Positions 8,777 through 18,437 of a stretch of DNA of 64,000 nucleotides are shown one piece after another. This DNA comes from Prevotella sp. (GTDB lineage: Bacteria; Bacteroidota; Bacteroidia; Bacteroidales; Bacteroidaceae), in contig JAFYYV010000028.1 in the NCBI GenBank assembly GCA_017557405.1, positions 62,001 through 126,000 on the forward strand, written 5' to 3'. The stretch's first letter is position 1. Every line of letters begins with the position of its first letter. The notes beneath the pieces are model-generated. The model had not been told where the DNA came from. It saw only the letters and a program-made list of their open reading frames with translations, and did not search any database. A program made the position numbers and the translations under genes.

Positions 8777-10129
8777 ATGGAAATTGTCTATTTATTGATA
8801 GGAGTGGTTGTGGGAGCGGCTTTTGGCGTGCTCTTCATGCTGAACCGCAAGAAGGCGGTGCAGAGCACTCTGATGCTCACTGCCCAGCGGTTGTCACAAG
8901 AGGAACTGGCGCGCCAGGGGTTGCAACAGCAACTCGATGCTTCGGCCGATGATGTGCGCGTGCTGAACGAGGAACTGACAGACATGAAGGTGGCGCTGGC
9001 AAGCAAACAAACCCAGTTGCAGGCGGAGCAAGATCAGAATTCGCGCGAAATGGCTTTGCGGCAGGAGCAGTTCAAACAGCAGTTGGCGACCGTTCAGGAG
9101 CAGTTTGCCAACCTTGCTTCCAAACTTCTTGACCAAACCACCTCGCAACTGAAGTCGCAGAACACGGAGTCGATGAAGACGCTCACCGACCCTCTGCGTG
9201 AGAATATTGACCAACTGCAACGCGCCATCCAGCAAACCAATAGTGAGACCGCCAAGCAAACGGCTTCGCTCTCGCAACAACTGAAGGAGATGAGCGAGCA
9301 AACCAATCGTATCAACACCACTGCCACAAGGCTCACCAACGTCATCCGGGGTGGAAACAAGGCGCAAGGCAACTGGGGGGAGCGTATGCTGACGGAGATA
9401 TTGGACAGCCAAGGATTCCGTGAAGGCATTGACTATGATACCCAGCAGGTCATCACCACCACCGAAGGCAACAAGCGGTTGGTACCTGATGTCGTGCTCC
9501 ACTATCCGCAAAACGAGGATGTGGTCATCGATTCGAAAATGTCCATCGAGGCGTATTATCTTTATGTGAACACTGAGGATGCCCAACAGAAGCAACGCTA
9601 TGCGCAGGAATTGGTTCGTAGCGTTCGTTCGCAGATGAGCAACCTGGCGCAGAAGGACTATAGCAGTTTTGTGCAACCACCACGCCACGCCATCGATTTC
9701 GTCATCATGTTCGTGCCCAATGAGGGCGCTCTCCAATTGGCTTTGCAGACGGAACCTCGCTTGTGGGGTGAGGCTTTCGACAAACAGGTGTTCCTGACGA
9801 GTCAGCAGAACTTGATGGCCATCCTCAAAATGATTCAAATTGCTTGGCGTCAATATGCCCAGACGGAAAACCAGAAGCGTGTCTTCGGTATGGCTGAGGA
9901 ACTCTTGAAACGTGTGGGCGAGTTCATCAAACGATTCGAGAAAGTGGGGAAGGACCTCGAAACCCTCCATTACGATTACGAGGAAGCCTACAAGAAGGCT
10001 TTCACGGGAAGGCAGAGCATCGTGCAGAAGGCCAACCAACTGAAGGAATTGGGCGTGAAAGAAACCGCCACGCTCCCCATCCCGTCGGTCGAACCCGATA
10101 TTGATGAAAAAGAATTCGACCAAGAATAA
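8777..10129 (+). CDS. rmuC: DNA recombination protein RmuC
   Basis: The protein has 450 residues from the ATG at 8777. A single N-terminal transmembrane segment (EIVYLLIGVVVGAAFGVLFML) is followed by a long Gln-rich coiled coil (about residues 25-190) and the conserved RmuC nuclease-like domain, with NKAQGNWGERMLTEILDSQG, LVPDVVLHYP and VIDSKMSIEAY. RmuC limits inversions at short inverted repeats in E. coli and belongs to the PD-(D/E)XK-like superfamily; the VIDSKM block fits the catalytic core. It is transcribed alone from a promoter next to the start codon. The family match is clear; its role here is inferred from E. coli. Confidence 0.95.
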   Translation: MEIVYLLIGVVVGAAFGVLFMLNRKKAVQSTLMLTAQRLSQEELARQGLQQQLDASADDVRVLNEELTDMKVALASKQTQLQAEQDQNSREMALRQEQFKQQLATVQEQFANLASKLLDQTTSQLKSQNTESMKTLTDPLRENIDQLQRAIQQTNSETAKQTASLSQQLKEMSEQTNRINTTATRLTNVIRGGNKAQGNWGERMLTEILDSQGFREGIDYDTQQVITTTEGNKRLVPDVVLHYPQNEDVVIDSKMSIEAYYLYVNTEDAQQKQRYAQELVRSVRSQMSNLAQKDYSSFVQPPRHAIDFVIMFVPNEGALQLALQTEPRLWGEAFDKQVFLTSQQNLMAILKMIQIAWRQYAQTENQKRVFGMAEELLKRVGEFIKRFEKVGKDLETLHYDYEEAYKKAFTGRQSIVQKANQLKELGVKETATLPIPSVEPDIDEKEFDQE

Positions 10130-10150
10130 TGATAATACAAAAATAATGAT

Positions 10151-10158
10151 TACCTTTG
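10151..10158 (+). promoter_or_regulatory. -7 box upstream of the tyrosine phosphatase gene
   Basis: TACCTTTG, 48 bp before the ATG at 10207. It probably drives the phosphatase gene and possibly the icd-acn-gltA genes that follow. Confidence 0.65.
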
Positions 10159-10206
10159 CACCGTGAAATCAGTGGAAGGATAATCATTGTTTTGTTTCCT
10201 GACATT

Positions 10207-10695
10207 ATGAAAAAACGTTTGCTGTTTATTTGTCTCGGAAATATTTGCCGTTCACCGGCCGCTGAGGGCGTGATGAAAGCCATTGTGCAGAGCGAGTGGA
10301 AGGACGACGAATACGAGATTGATTCGGCGGGCATCGGCTCTTGGCATGTCGGTGACCTACCTGATAGGCGCATGCGTCAATGTGGGGCGAAACGCGGATA
10401 CGATTTCAACAGCCGTGCTCGACAGTTCAAGGTAGCCGATTTCGATCGCTTTGATTATATCTTCGTGATGGACAGGGAGAACGAATACGATGTGTGTTCG
10501 ATGGCTCGTAGCGAGAACGATAAGCAGAAGGTTTATCGGCTCGTTGACTATTTGGTAACCAACAAGGGCGCGGCAACCATTCCAGACCCTTATTACGGCA
10601 ATGAGCGCGATTTCGAATATGCCCTCGATTTGATTGAGGATGCGTGCAGAGGCGTCTTCGACAGATTGCAGGCAAAGAATAAAGGCAATGAATGA
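10207..10695 (+). CDS. Low-molecular-weight protein-tyrosine phosphatase
   Basis: A 162-residue cytoplasmic phosphatase. The active-site loop C(X)5R is present at the N-terminus (FICLGNICRSP, Cys9 to Arg15), and the general-acid Asp lies in DPYYG near the C-terminus, as in all LMW-PTPs. Such enzymes often oppose tyrosine kinases of capsule export, but no kinase gene is nearby. The ATG at 10207 is chosen because it places the P-loop at the standard distance from the N-terminus; an in-frame codon at 10156 lies inside the promoter box. icd follows after 31 bp. Confidence 0.93.
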   Translation: MKKRLLFICLGNICRSPAAEGVMKAIVQSEWKDDEYEIDSAGIGSWHVGDLPDRRMRQCGAKRGYDFNSRARQFKVADFDRFDYIFVMDRENEYDVCSMARSENDKQKVYRLVDYLVTNKGAATIPDPYYGNERDFEYALDLIEDACRGVFDRLQAKNKGNE

Positions 10696-10726
10696 AATGA
10701 ATATATGTTCAACCTTTAAATAATTT

Positions 10727-11947
10727 ATGAAGAATATGGAAAAAATTAAAATGACAACTCCACTCGTGGAGATGGATGGCGACGAAATGACTCGCATCTT
10801 GTGGAAAATGATCAAGGACGAGATTATTTTGCCGTTTGTGGATTTGAAAACCGAATACTACGACCTCGGACTTCCTCACCGCGATGAGACGAATGACCAG
10901 GTAACTATCGACTCTGCAGAGGCAACCAAGAAATATGGGGTGGCTGTGAAGTGCGCCACCATCACACCCAACGCTCAGCGCATGGATGAATACAAACTTC
11001 ATCAAATGTGGAAGAGCCCCAATGGAACCATCCGTTCAATTCTCGATGGTACCGTCTTCCGCGCTCCTATTACCATTCCCAGCATCAAACCTTGTGTGAA
11101 GAACTGGGAGCGCCCCATCACGATCGCTCGTCATGCTTACGGCGATGTCTATAAGAGCGTTGAGATTCGTGCTAATGAACCTGGTACCGCCCGTCTGGTA
11201 TTCGAAGGTCAGAGTGGTCAGCGCCAGGAGATTGTCATTCATGATTTCAAGGGTGAGGGTGTCATCCAAGGCATGCACAACACTGACAAGTCCATTCGTT
11301 CGTTTGCTCATTCGTGCTTCAAGTTTGCTGTTGACACCAAACAGGACCTTTGGTTTGCCACCAAAGACACCATCTCGAAGAAATACGACGCTCAGTTCCG
11401 TGAGATTTTCCAGCAGGTGTTCGATGAGAACTATAAGGCGAAGTTCGAAGAGTTGGGCATTGAATATTTCTACACGCTCATCGATGACGCTGTGGCTCGT
11501 GTCATCCGTTCGAAAGGTGGATTCATCTGGGCTTGTAAGAACTATGATGGCGATGTGATGAGTGATATGCTTTCCACCGCTTTCGGTTCGTTGGCCATGA
11601 TGACCAGTGTGCTTGTTTCTCCCGATGGCAACTACGAATACGAGGCTGCCCACGGAACCGTGACGCGCCATTATTACAAATATCTGCAAGGTGAGGAAAC
11701 TTCCACTAACCCGATGGCTACCATCTTCGCATGGAGTGGTGCATTGCGCAAGCGTGGTGAACTTGACTCTCTGCCCTCGTTGGTGGCTTTTGCCGACAAA
11801 CTGGAGGCTGCTTGCTTCGATACGTTGGCTGAAGGAATCGTCACGAAAGACCTTGTCAATCTGATGGAAGGTGTGACACCCAAGGCTGTGACATCGGCTG
11901 GATTCATCGCCGCCATTCGTGAGCGTTTGGAGCAGAAACTGAATTAA
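10727..11947 (+). CDS. icd: Isocitrate dehydrogenase (NADP-dependent, eukaryotic-type)
   Basis: It oxidises isocitrate to 2-oxoglutarate and CO2 in the cytoplasm, producing NADPH. The 406-residue sequence is of the eukaryotic/mitochondrial IDH subfamily ([47 protein letters not shown]), unlike the E. coli IDH type. The metal/isocitrate-binding block [24 protein letters not shown] is complete. It is the first of three adjacent genes for the citrate-to-2-oxoglutarate branch, all with short gaps. Several in-frame ATGs (10727, 10736, 10751) make the start uncertain by a few residues. Confidence 0.96.
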   Translation: MKNMEKIKMTTPLVEMDGDEMTRILWKMIKDEIILPFVDLKTEYYDLGLPHRDETNDQVTIDSAEATKKYGVAVKCATITPNAQRMDEYKLHQMWKSPNGTIRSILDGTVFRAPITIPSIKPCVKNWERPITIARHAYGDVYKSVEIRANEPGTARLVFEGQSGQRQEIVIHDFKGEGVIQGMHNTDKSIRSFAHSCFKFAVDTKQDLWFATKDTISKKYDAQFREIFQQVFDENYKAKFEELGIEYFYTLIDDAVARVIRSKGGFIWACKNYDGDVMSDMLSTAFGSLAMMTSVLVSPDGNYEYEAAHGTVTRHYYKYLQGEETSTNPMATIFAWSGALRKRGELDSLPSLVAFADKLEAACFDTLAEGIVTKDLVNLMEGVTPKAVTSAGFIAAIRERLEQKLN

Positions 11948-11972
11948 GAACTGAACAAAAGGAGATAGAATT

Positions 11973-14228
11973 ATGATACTAGACATAGACATGTTGAAAG
12001 ACTTCTACGCCTCATACGCGCAGAAAGTCGACTCGGCACGGCAAACCATCTGCCGTCCGCTGACATACACCGAAAAGGTGTTGTTTGCCCATTTGTATGC
12101 CGACAACACATTGAAGCCTTTCAAGCGTGGAGTCGATTACGTTGAGTTCCGCCCTGACCGTGTGGCTATGCAAGATGCTACCGCTCAGATGGCTTTGCTC
12201 CAGTTCATGAATGCTGGCAAACCTCGTGTGGCTGTTCCCGCTTCGGTTCATTGCGACCACTTGATTCGTGCTGATGTGGGTGTGGAGAAAGACCTCCCTG
12301 CCGCTCTCGAGACCAACCGTGAGGTATACGATTTCCTTCGTTCGGTTTCGTTGAAATATGGCATTGGCTTCTGGGGACCTGGGGCTGGCATCATCCATCA
12401 GGTGGTGCTTGAGAACTATGCGTTCCCTGGTGGAATGATGGTAGGAACCGACTCTCATACGCCGAATGCTGGTGGATTGGGTATGGTGGCTGTTGGCGTA
12501 GGTGGTGCTGACGCTGTTGATGTGCTCACCGCCCAGCCTTGGGAGTTGAAGATGCCGCGTCTCATCGGTGTGCGTCTCACAGGTAAGCTCAATGGATGGG
12601 CTACTCCAAAGGATGTCATCCTGCTGATTCTCGGCATGCTGACCGTGAAAGGCGGAACCAACGCCGTGCTTGAATACTTCGGTGAAGGTTTGGAGAGTCT
12701 TTCAACGACTGGTAAGGCCACCATCTGTAACATGGGTGCTGAGTTGGGAGCAACTTGCTCTATCTTCCCATTCGACAAGAACGCCGATGAATATTTGTGC
12801 AAGACAGGACGTGAGGCTGTTGCTGTGATGGCTCGCCAGAATGCCGCCAACCTGCGCGCTGATGATGAGGTGTATGCAAATCCTGAATTGTTCTACGACC
12901 AGATTATTGATATTGACCTCTCGAAAGTGGAGCCGCATCTCAATGGTCCGTTCACGCCCGATGCTGCTACACCCATCTCACAGATGAAGGCTAAAGGTCC
13001 TGCCAACGATTATCCGATGGTAGTGGAAGTGGGACTCATTGGCTCGTGCACCAACTCCAGTTATCAGGATTTGTGCCGTGCAGCTTCGGTTGCTCGTCAG
13101 GCAGCTGAGAAGAATATCGATGTCCGTGCCCAGCTGATCATCAATCCTGGTAGCGAGCAGATTCGCGCCACAGCTGAACGTGATGGTATCCTCGATGACT
13201 TCAAGCGTATCGGTGCCATGATCATGACTAACGCTTGTGGTCCTTGTATCGGCCAATGGAACCGTCATACTGACGACCCACAACGTAAGAATGCCATCGT
13301 GACATCGTTCAACCGCAACTTCCGCCGTCGTGCTGATGGCAATCCCAATACATTCGCATTCATTGGAAGTCCTGAACTCACAACAGCTTTGGCTATCGCT
13401 GGACGTTTGGACTTCAATCCGACGACAGACACTTTGACTGATCGCAACGGTAATGTTGTAAAACTCGATGAGCCGAAGGGATTCGATTTCCCACCGAAGG
13501 GATTTGCTGAGGCTGACAACGGATTCATTGCACCTTCCACCGACAATGGTAACATTGAAGTGGTTATCTCACCCGACTCGAAGCGTCTGCAACGTTTGGA
13601 GCCTTTTGCAGCTTGGGATGGAAACGACCTCATTGATATGCCGTTGCTCATCAAGACACAAGGCAAGTGTACGACCGACCACATTTCAATGGCTGGCCCG
13701 TGGTTGAAGTTCCGTGGACATCTGCAGAACATCTCTGACAACCTGCTGATGGGCGCTGTGAATGCATTCAATGGCGAGGCCAACAAAGTGAAATGCCAGA
13801 TTTGTGGCGAATATGTGGAGGTGTCCACTGCTGCCAAATCATATAAGGAGAAAGGACTTTCGAGCATTGTTGTCGCTGAAGACAACTACGGAGAGGGCAG
13901 TAGCCGCGAGCATGCTGCTATGGAACCACGCTTCTTGGGCGTGAGAGTGGTGTTGGCGAAGAGTTTCGCTCGCATCCACGAGACAAACCTGAAGAAGCAG
14001 GGCATGTTGGCATTAACATTCCAAAATAAAGAAGATTACACACGAGTACAGGAGAACGACCGCATTTCACTCACAGGATTGAAGGAGTTTGCACCAGGAA
14101 AACCGCTCACCATCACTCTGAAACATGAGGATGGCAGCGAAGAGAGTTTCCCCGTGGAGCACACTTACAATCCAACACAGATTGCCTGGTTCAAGGCAGG
14201 AAGCGCTTTGAATCATAGCGCAAAGTGA
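11973..14228 (+). CDS. acn: Aconitate hydratase
   Basis: A 751-residue aconitase that interconverts citrate and isocitrate. The three [4Fe-4S] cysteines are in the expected blocks: [13 protein letters not shown] and [13 protein letters not shown]. The C-terminal swivel domain has the substrate-binding [14 protein letters not shown] motif. Size and organisation match mitochondrial-type aconitases, in keeping with the eukaryotic-type IDH next door. It sits 25 bp after icd and 31 bp before the citrate synthase gene, so the three are almost certainly one transcript. Confidence 0.96.
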   Translation: MILDIDMLKDFYASYAQKVDSARQTICRPLTYTEKVLFAHLYADNTLKPFKRGVDYVEFRPDRVAMQDATAQMALLQFMNAGKPRVAVPASVHCDHLIRADVGVEKDLPAALETNREVYDFLRSVSLKYGIGFWGPGAGIIHQVVLENYAFPGGMMVGTDSHTPNAGGLGMVAVGVGGADAVDVLTAQPWELKMPRLIGVRLTGKLNGWATPKDVILLILGMLTVKGGTNAVLEYFGEGLESLSTTGKATICNMGAELGATCSIFPFDKNADEYLCKTGREAVAVMARQNAANLRADDEVYANPELFYDQIIDIDLSKVEPHLNGPFTPDAATPISQMKAKGPANDYPMVVEVGLIGSCTNSSYQDLCRAASVARQAAEKNIDVRAQLIINPGSEQIRATAERDGILDDFKRIGAMIMTNACGPCIGQWNRHTDDPQRKNAIVTSFNRNFRRRADGNPNTFAFIGSPELTTALAIAGRLDFNPTTDTLTDRNGNVVKLDEPKGFDFPPKGFAEADNGFIAPSTDNGNIEVVISPDSKRLQRLEPFAAWDGNDLIDMPLLIKTQGKCTTDHISMAGPWLKFRGHLQNISDNLLMGAVNAFNGEANKVKCQICGEYVEVSTAAKSYKEKGLSSIVVAEDNYGEGSSREHAAMEPRFLGVRVVLAKSFARIHETNLKKQGMLALTFQNKEDYTRVQENDRISLTGLKEFAPGKPLTITLKHEDGSEESFPVEHTYNPTQIAWFKAGSALNHSAK

Positions 14229-14259
14229 TGAAATGGCGGGAATAAGGTAAAAAGAAAAG

Positions 14260-15606
14260 ATGAAGAAAGAATATTTAATTTACAAACTGAGTGACGAGGT
14301 TAAGAACTCGTGCAAGATTGACAACGAACTATTTCAGAAATATGGTGTAAAGCGTGGCCTCCGCAACGAAGATGGAAGCGGAGTGCTCGTAGGATTGACC
14401 AATATTGGTAATGTGGTGGGTTATGAGATTGATGAAGAAGGAAAACCTCAACCCACACAAGGAAAACTCTTTTATCGTGGCTATGAATTGGATGACCTCG
14501 TAGAGCCACTGCTCAAGGAAAAGCGTTTCGGATTCGAGGAAATCGCCTACCTGCTCCTCTCGGGTAACCTGCCTGATGAAGAGGAATTGGATGCTTTCCG
14601 TGAGCTCATCAACGAGAATATGCCACTTGACCATCGCACCATCGTGCACATCATCGACCTTGAAGGTTCGAACATCATGAACATCTTGGCACGTTGCGTG
14701 CTCGAGATGTACACCTTCGATCCGAATCCTGATGATATCTCGCGCGACAACCTGATGCGTCAGTCGATTGAGTTGATAGCCAAATTCCCCACGATCATCG
14801 CCTACGCTTACAACATCTATCGCCACTCCGAGCAAGGTCGTTCGCTCCATATCCGCCACCCGAAAGAGGGTGCTTCGATAGCTGAGAACTTCCTTTTCAT
14901 GTTGAAGCACGACGATTACACCGAACTTGACGCCCGCATGCTTGACCTGCTGCTCATCATCCAGGCAGAGCATGGTGGTGGTAACAACTCAACGTTCACC
15001 GTTCGTGTTACTTCCTCCACGCGTACCGATACATATAGCTCCATCGCTGCTGGAATCGGTTCGCTGAAAGGTCCTCTTCATGGTGGTGCCAACATCAAGG
15101 TCATCAACATGTTCCATCATCTGAAAGAGCAAATCAACGATTGGACGAACATCGATGAAATAGATGTTTATCTCAATAGGATGCTTAACAAGGAAGCCTA
15201 CGACAAAACGGGCCTTATCTATGGAATCGGCCACGCCGTCTATACGATGAGCGACCCACGTGCCGTTGAACTGAAGAAGCTCGCTGGCGAACTGGCCAAA
15301 GAAAAGGGGAGGGAAGAGGAATACGAATTCTTGAAACTCATTGAGCAGGAAGGAATCAAATGCTTGATGAACTTCCGCAAGAGCCGCAAGCCTGCTTGCG
15401 CCAACCTTGATTTCTATAGTGGATTCATCTATGAGATGATAGGTTTGCCTCAGGAGATTTATACTCCTATCTTCGCTATGGCTCGTATCGTGGGATGGAC
15501 CGCCCACCGCATTGAGGAACTCAACTTCGAAGGACGTCGCATCATCCGACCTGCCTACAAAAACATCCTCGACCGAAAGGAGTACATCCCCATCGACGAA
15601 CGATAA
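14260..15606 (+). CDS. gltA: Citrate synthase
   Basis: It condenses acetyl-CoA and oxaloacetate to citrate. The 448-residue protein keeps the active-site blocks: GPLHGGANIKVINM with the first catalytic His, GIGHAVYTMSDPRA with the second His and neighbouring residues, and the C-terminal ARIVGWTAHRIEEL. It has an N-terminal extension of about 40 residues relative to short bacterial enzymes (MKKEYLIYKLSDEVKNSCKI). It is the last gene of the icd-acn-gltA cluster and is followed by a strong terminator. The cluster makes 2-oxoglutarate, which anaerobic Bacteroidales use mainly for glutamate. Confidence 0.95.
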   Translation: MKKEYLIYKLSDEVKNSCKIDNELFQKYGVKRGLRNEDGSGVLVGLTNIGNVVGYEIDEEGKPQPTQGKLFYRGYELDDLVEPLLKEKRFGFEEIAYLLLSGNLPDEEELDAFRELINENMPLDHRTIVHIIDLEGSNIMNILARCVLEMYTFDPNPDDISRDNLMRQSIELIAKFPTIIAYAYNIYRHSEQGRSLHIRHPKEGASIAENFLFMLKHDDYTELDARMLDLLLIIQAEHGGGNNSTFTVRVTSSTRTDTYSSIAAGIGSLKGPLHGGANIKVINMFHHLKEQINDWTNIDEIDVYLNRMLNKEAYDKTGLIYGIGHAVYTMSDPRAVELKKLAGELAKEKGREEEYEFLKLIEQEGIKCLMNFRKSRKPACANLDFYSGFIYEMIGLPQEIYTPIFAMARIVGWTAHRIEELNFEGRRIIRPAYKNILDRKEYIPIDER

Positions 15607-15630
15607 AAAGGATTACATTCATATTCAAAG

Positions 15631-15664
15631 AAGCCGTCACACTTGAATGTGGCGGCTTTTTTAG
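15631..15664 (+). terminator. Intrinsic terminator after gltA
   Basis: AAGCCGTCACA pairs with TGTGGCGGCTT (one G-T pair), followed by a T run. Confidence 0.9.
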
Positions 15665-15728
15665 TTAAATAATTTTAAAGAATTGATTATTTATAGTACT
15701 ATGTATTGCAAGGTACTAATATTTTACA

Positions 15729-15736
15729 TACCTTTG
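15729..15736 (+). promoter_or_regulatory. -7 box of the padR-pspC unit
   Basis: TACCTTTG, about 48 bp before the padR start. Confidence 0.65.
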
Positions 15737-15783
15737 CGCCAACAAAGAACGCTAACAAATAAAATGATGAAAAAAGAATCAAC

Positions 15784-16140
15784 ATGATGAACATTGACAA
15801 TGCAAAATCACAAATGCGCAAAGGGATGCTTGAATATTGCGTCCTGCTGCTCATCAGGCGGAGGCCGTCGTATGCCTCCGACATCCTTCTACAACTGAAA
15901 GAAGCACATCTGCTGGTTGTTGAAGGAACACTCTATCCGTTGCTCTCTCGATTGAAGAACGACCATCTGCTCTCTTATGAATGGCAGGAAAGCACGCAAG
16001 GGCCGCCACGCAAGTATTATGCTCTGACCGCTGAGGGCGAGACTTTCTTGCAAGGGCTCGACGCCTCATGGGCTGAGATTTCCGATACTGTGAATCTATT
16101 GAAAAACGAAACAAGTTATATTGAAACAGAAAACAAATAA
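15784..16140 (+). CDS. PadR-family transcriptional regulator
   Basis: A 118-residue winged-helix regulator. The pattern KGMLEYCVLLLIRRRPSYASDILLQL, LLVVEGTLYPLLSRLKNDHLLSY and GPPRKYYALTAEGETFL is the PadR N-terminal DNA-binding domain including the conserved wing; the remaining ~25 residues form a dimerisation helix. Two consecutive ATGs (15784, 15787) both fit. It sits 6 bp before a PspC-domain membrane-protein gene. This PadR-PspC pairing recurs in Bacteroidetes and suggests the regulator controls the envelope protein and itself. Confidence 0.93.
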   Translation: MMNIDNAKSQMRKGMLEYCVLLLIRRRPSYASDILLQLKEAHLLVVEGTLYPLLSRLKNDHLLSYEWQESTQGPPRKYYALTAEGETFLQGLDASWAEISDTVNLLKNETSYIETENK

Positions 16141-16146
16141 ACAAAT

Positions 16147-17886
16147 ATGAAAAAGAATATAACCATCAATCTATGCGGTCGACTCTTCAACATCGATGAA
16201 GATGCTTACGAACTGCTGAACAATTATATGGAGACCTTGCGCAACTATTTCAAGCGCGAAGAAGGGGGCGATGAGATCGCTGACGACATCGAGGAACGCA
16301 TAGCTGAACTGCTCGATGAACTGAAAGCGAGCGGTGTGGAAGCCGTGAACATCGATCATGTGAAAGACATTATCAATCGCGTCGGTCAACCCGAGCAGAT
16401 GGAAGGCGATGCAGAATCAACTGAAGGAAATACCCAACGTCAATCGGCTGCCGATCAACCAGCAGGTCATAAAGGAGTGGAGGCTGTGAAGTCTTTCTTC
16501 CAGAATCGTCGCCTCTATCGCAATCCGAAGGACAAAATGCTGGCTGGTGTCATTTCAGGCTTGGCCAGCAGTTTCGAGATTGAAACCACCCAGTTGCGAT
16601 TGGCCGTTGTTTGTGTTGTGCTGTTGCTCTCGTTGTTCGGCAGCTTTTTTGGTTTCCATCACTTCATACTCAACCTGAATGTCTGCTTGCTTTTCGTGGG
16701 AATATACATCATACTGGCGTTGATTATGCCCGAAGCCGAAACACCCGAACAGCAGTTGAAGATGCAAGGCAAACCCGTGAATATGGCCAACTTGGGAAAC
16801 GAGGTGGTGCAGAGGGTGGACGAACGTGCTGAACGCCCTAAAAAGAGAGGTGTTGTGCGCTCTTTATTGAATGGTATCATGCACTTTTTTGTCGGATGTT
16901 TCAAGGTGTTGCTGGGTATGCTGGCAGTTTCGTTGTTCTTTGCGGGCGTGGGATTGATAGTATGGTCGATACTGGCCATCTATATGCCCGACCAGACACC
17001 TTATTTCTTTGATTGGTACACGGCCAAGATTCTAGAGAACAACATGCCGCTCTTCCTCACCTTCCTGGTGGCTACACTGCTGGCATTGTTCATCCCCGCT
17101 TATAGCATTGCCCATTGTTTGTTGTCGCGCATGAGTGTAATGCATCGCATACTTGCCCTCGTCGTGTGGATTATCGCATTGGTGACAGCCATTTCGTTGG
17201 GTGTTATGCTCACGCAGATCAGCGAAAAATGGTGGCACGAATATCGTGCGGAAAGTAGTGAGGCCGAAGTGGTGGTCAACGATAGCATTCATGTCAAACT
17301 CTATGAATACGAATTCTTGAGCGAAAATGGTTGGCAGGTTCTGAATGCTGATGGTTGCAACGGTCATTTAACAGCGTTTGGCGAATATTATATTAGTAAC
17401 CATCATGGCTATCGTTATCTCGACAGCTACGATGACCATCATCGCCAACACTATCGCGTGGAGCGGTCGGACACGCTCATGCCTGGCACTTACGAACTGA
17501 GTGTGGCAGCACGAGCCAACGGCACGGGTGCGTATGTCTATACGCTCATCGATGGGAGGAAACATCTGATAGAGATTCCTGCAAGGGGAAATGTGGGTGG
17601 TTCCATTTGGCAAGCAGCGAGAGATTCTATTGATTACATAACGATGACTACGCCATCTGTTGGAAACCAGACACATTATATCATACCCTCCGAATGGACA
17701 GAGATGGTCGAAGTCAACGATGGAAAAGGCTATGGTTGGAATCGCTTGACGTTTGACAACATCGTTATCACGAAGCCCAACACGGTCGTCAGTTATGGTT
17801 TGACTTCCGATCCTGCATTCACAGGGCAGACGTGGTTGGGTCAATGGTTCTCGGCTTGCGATTTCAAACTGAAGAAAAAAGAATGA
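16147..17886 (+). CDS. PspC-domain membrane protein
   Basis: The 579-residue protein has an N-terminal cytoplasmic region (MKKNITINLCGRLFNIDEDAYELL..., ~90 residues, with an acidic DDIEERIAEL helix), then a PspC domain at about 118-195 (RNPKDKMLAGVISGLASSFEIE, with two hydrophobic segments), further transmembrane segments between about 240 and 360, and a ~200-residue C-terminal domain probably outside the membrane. PspC domains occur in envelope-stress proteins. Translational coupling to padR (6 bp gap) suggests joint control. The C-terminal domain is not recognised. Confidence 0.88.
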   Translation: MKKNITINLCGRLFNIDEDAYELLNNYMETLRNYFKREEGGDEIADDIEERIAELLDELKASGVEAVNIDHVKDIINRVGQPEQMEGDAESTEGNTQRQSAADQPAGHKGVEAVKSFFQNRRLYRNPKDKMLAGVISGLASSFEIETTQLRLAVVCVVLLLSLFGSFFGFHHFILNLNVCLLFVGIYIILALIMPEAETPEQQLKMQGKPVNMANLGNEVVQRVDERAERPKKRGVVRSLLNGIMHFFVGCFKVLLGMLAVSLFFAGVGLIVWSILAIYMPDQTPYFFDWYTAKILENNMPLFLTFLVATLLALFIPAYSIAHCLLSRMSVMHRILALVVWIIALVTAISLGVMLTQISEKWWHEYRAESSEAEVVVNDSIHVKLYEYEFLSENGWQVLNADGCNGHLTAFGEYYISNHHGYRYLDSYDDHHRQHYRVERSDTLMPGTYELSVAARANGTGAYVYTLIDGRKHLIEIPARGNVGGSIWQAARDSIDYITMTTPSVGNQTHYIIPSEWTEMVEVNDGKGYGWNRLTFDNIVITKPNTVVSYGLTSDPAFTGQTWLGQWFSACDFKLKKKE

Positions 17887-17899
17887 AATTGTTTGATGA

Positions 17900-17919
17900 T
17901 TCAACTTTTGCAAGTTGAA
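17900..17919 (+). terminator. Possible hairpin after the pspC-like gene
   Basis: TTCAACTT and AAGTTGAA are separated by 4 bases just after the stop codon. The stem is short and has no T run, so terminator function is uncertain. Confidence 0.35.
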
Positions 17920-18062
17920 GGTATAAAGAGTCTAAAGGGGAGTGGAGGAGTATAAAGGGACAAAAGAAATGTCAAAAATATTCCGAATTTCACCCCCTTA
18001 AAACGGCCCTCGTTTCAAAATAATAGTCTCTCTCTCGAAAATACGTGAATTTTGGGCGTTTT

Positions 18063-18091
18063 CGGAAGTCGCTGATAGTCAACGGCTTCCG
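18063..18091 (+). ncRNA. Conserved hairpin of the dispersed element, copy B
   Basis: A 29-base imperfect palindrome beginning CGGAAG and ending CTTCCG, with a 3-base loop. Compared with copy D it carries compensatory or half-compensatory changes at four pairs, which suggests selection for the structure. Whether it is transcribed is unknown. Confidence 0.5.
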
Positions 18092-18111
18092 TTTTCTTTA
18101 CATCTGATTGA

Positions 18112-18287
18112 TGAATAAAAGCGTCATTTTTATGCGCTCAAAGCTATGGAATGACGTTGTCAAAGACCACAAATGAGGAGGTCAAAGCTATGCAATGAGC
18201 CGCTTAAAGACCACAAATGACACGCTCATTCGATAGCAATGACAAAACAAGGGCGTGAAGAATGGGAAACAAGAGCGTAAAAATGGT
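18112..18287 (+). repeat. 22-bp tandem unit array, copy B
   Basis: Consecutive units starting at 18134, 18156, 18178, 18200 and 18222 are clear (for example TCAAAGCTATGCAATGA and TCAAAGACCACAAATGA cores). Units at 18112, 18244 and 18266 are degenerate but in phase. Units differ from each other yet keep the 22-bp period. Confidence 0.8.
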
Positions 18288-18437
18288 TTTCTTTCACGTT
18301 TTTCTTTCCTAGATTGAACGAAAAAGTCGACAGCTTTTTGTCGTGTTTTTTCAAAGGAAAAAGCATAATTAATGTTAATGTCTTTTGACAAATGACACTT
18401 TTTTTCGTTCTAAATAATAGACAAGAACTAAATTTTT

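Larger units (their letters stand above)
17983..18356 (+). repeat. Dispersed intergenic element, copy B
   Basis: About 374 bp filling most of the 551-bp gap 17887-18437. In order: left block (CCGAATTTC and AAACGGCCCTCGTTTCAAAA, 17983-18020), hairpin (18063-18091), 15-bp CCGTTTTCTTTACAT, 22-bp unit array (18112-18287), right block with CTAGATTGAACGAAA at 18309-18323 and a terminator-like hairpin CGACA/TGTCG followed by TTTTTTC. The same order and near-identical end blocks are found in reverse orientation at 48.29-48.66 kb, and a diverged copy at 22.26-22.62 kb. No ORF is present. Confidence 0.85.

Noticed and set aside
8894-10123. 409-codon open frame antisense to rmuC
   Set aside because: It mirrors a well-conserved gene, its translation lacks a recognisable family, and long antisense frames are expected in GC-biased coding DNA. 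The same applies to the long frames opposite aspS, the MATE gene, htpG and IDH.
17983-18356. Dispersed element as an insertion sequence
   Set aside because: No ORF, no transposase fragment and no matching terminal inverted repeats were found.
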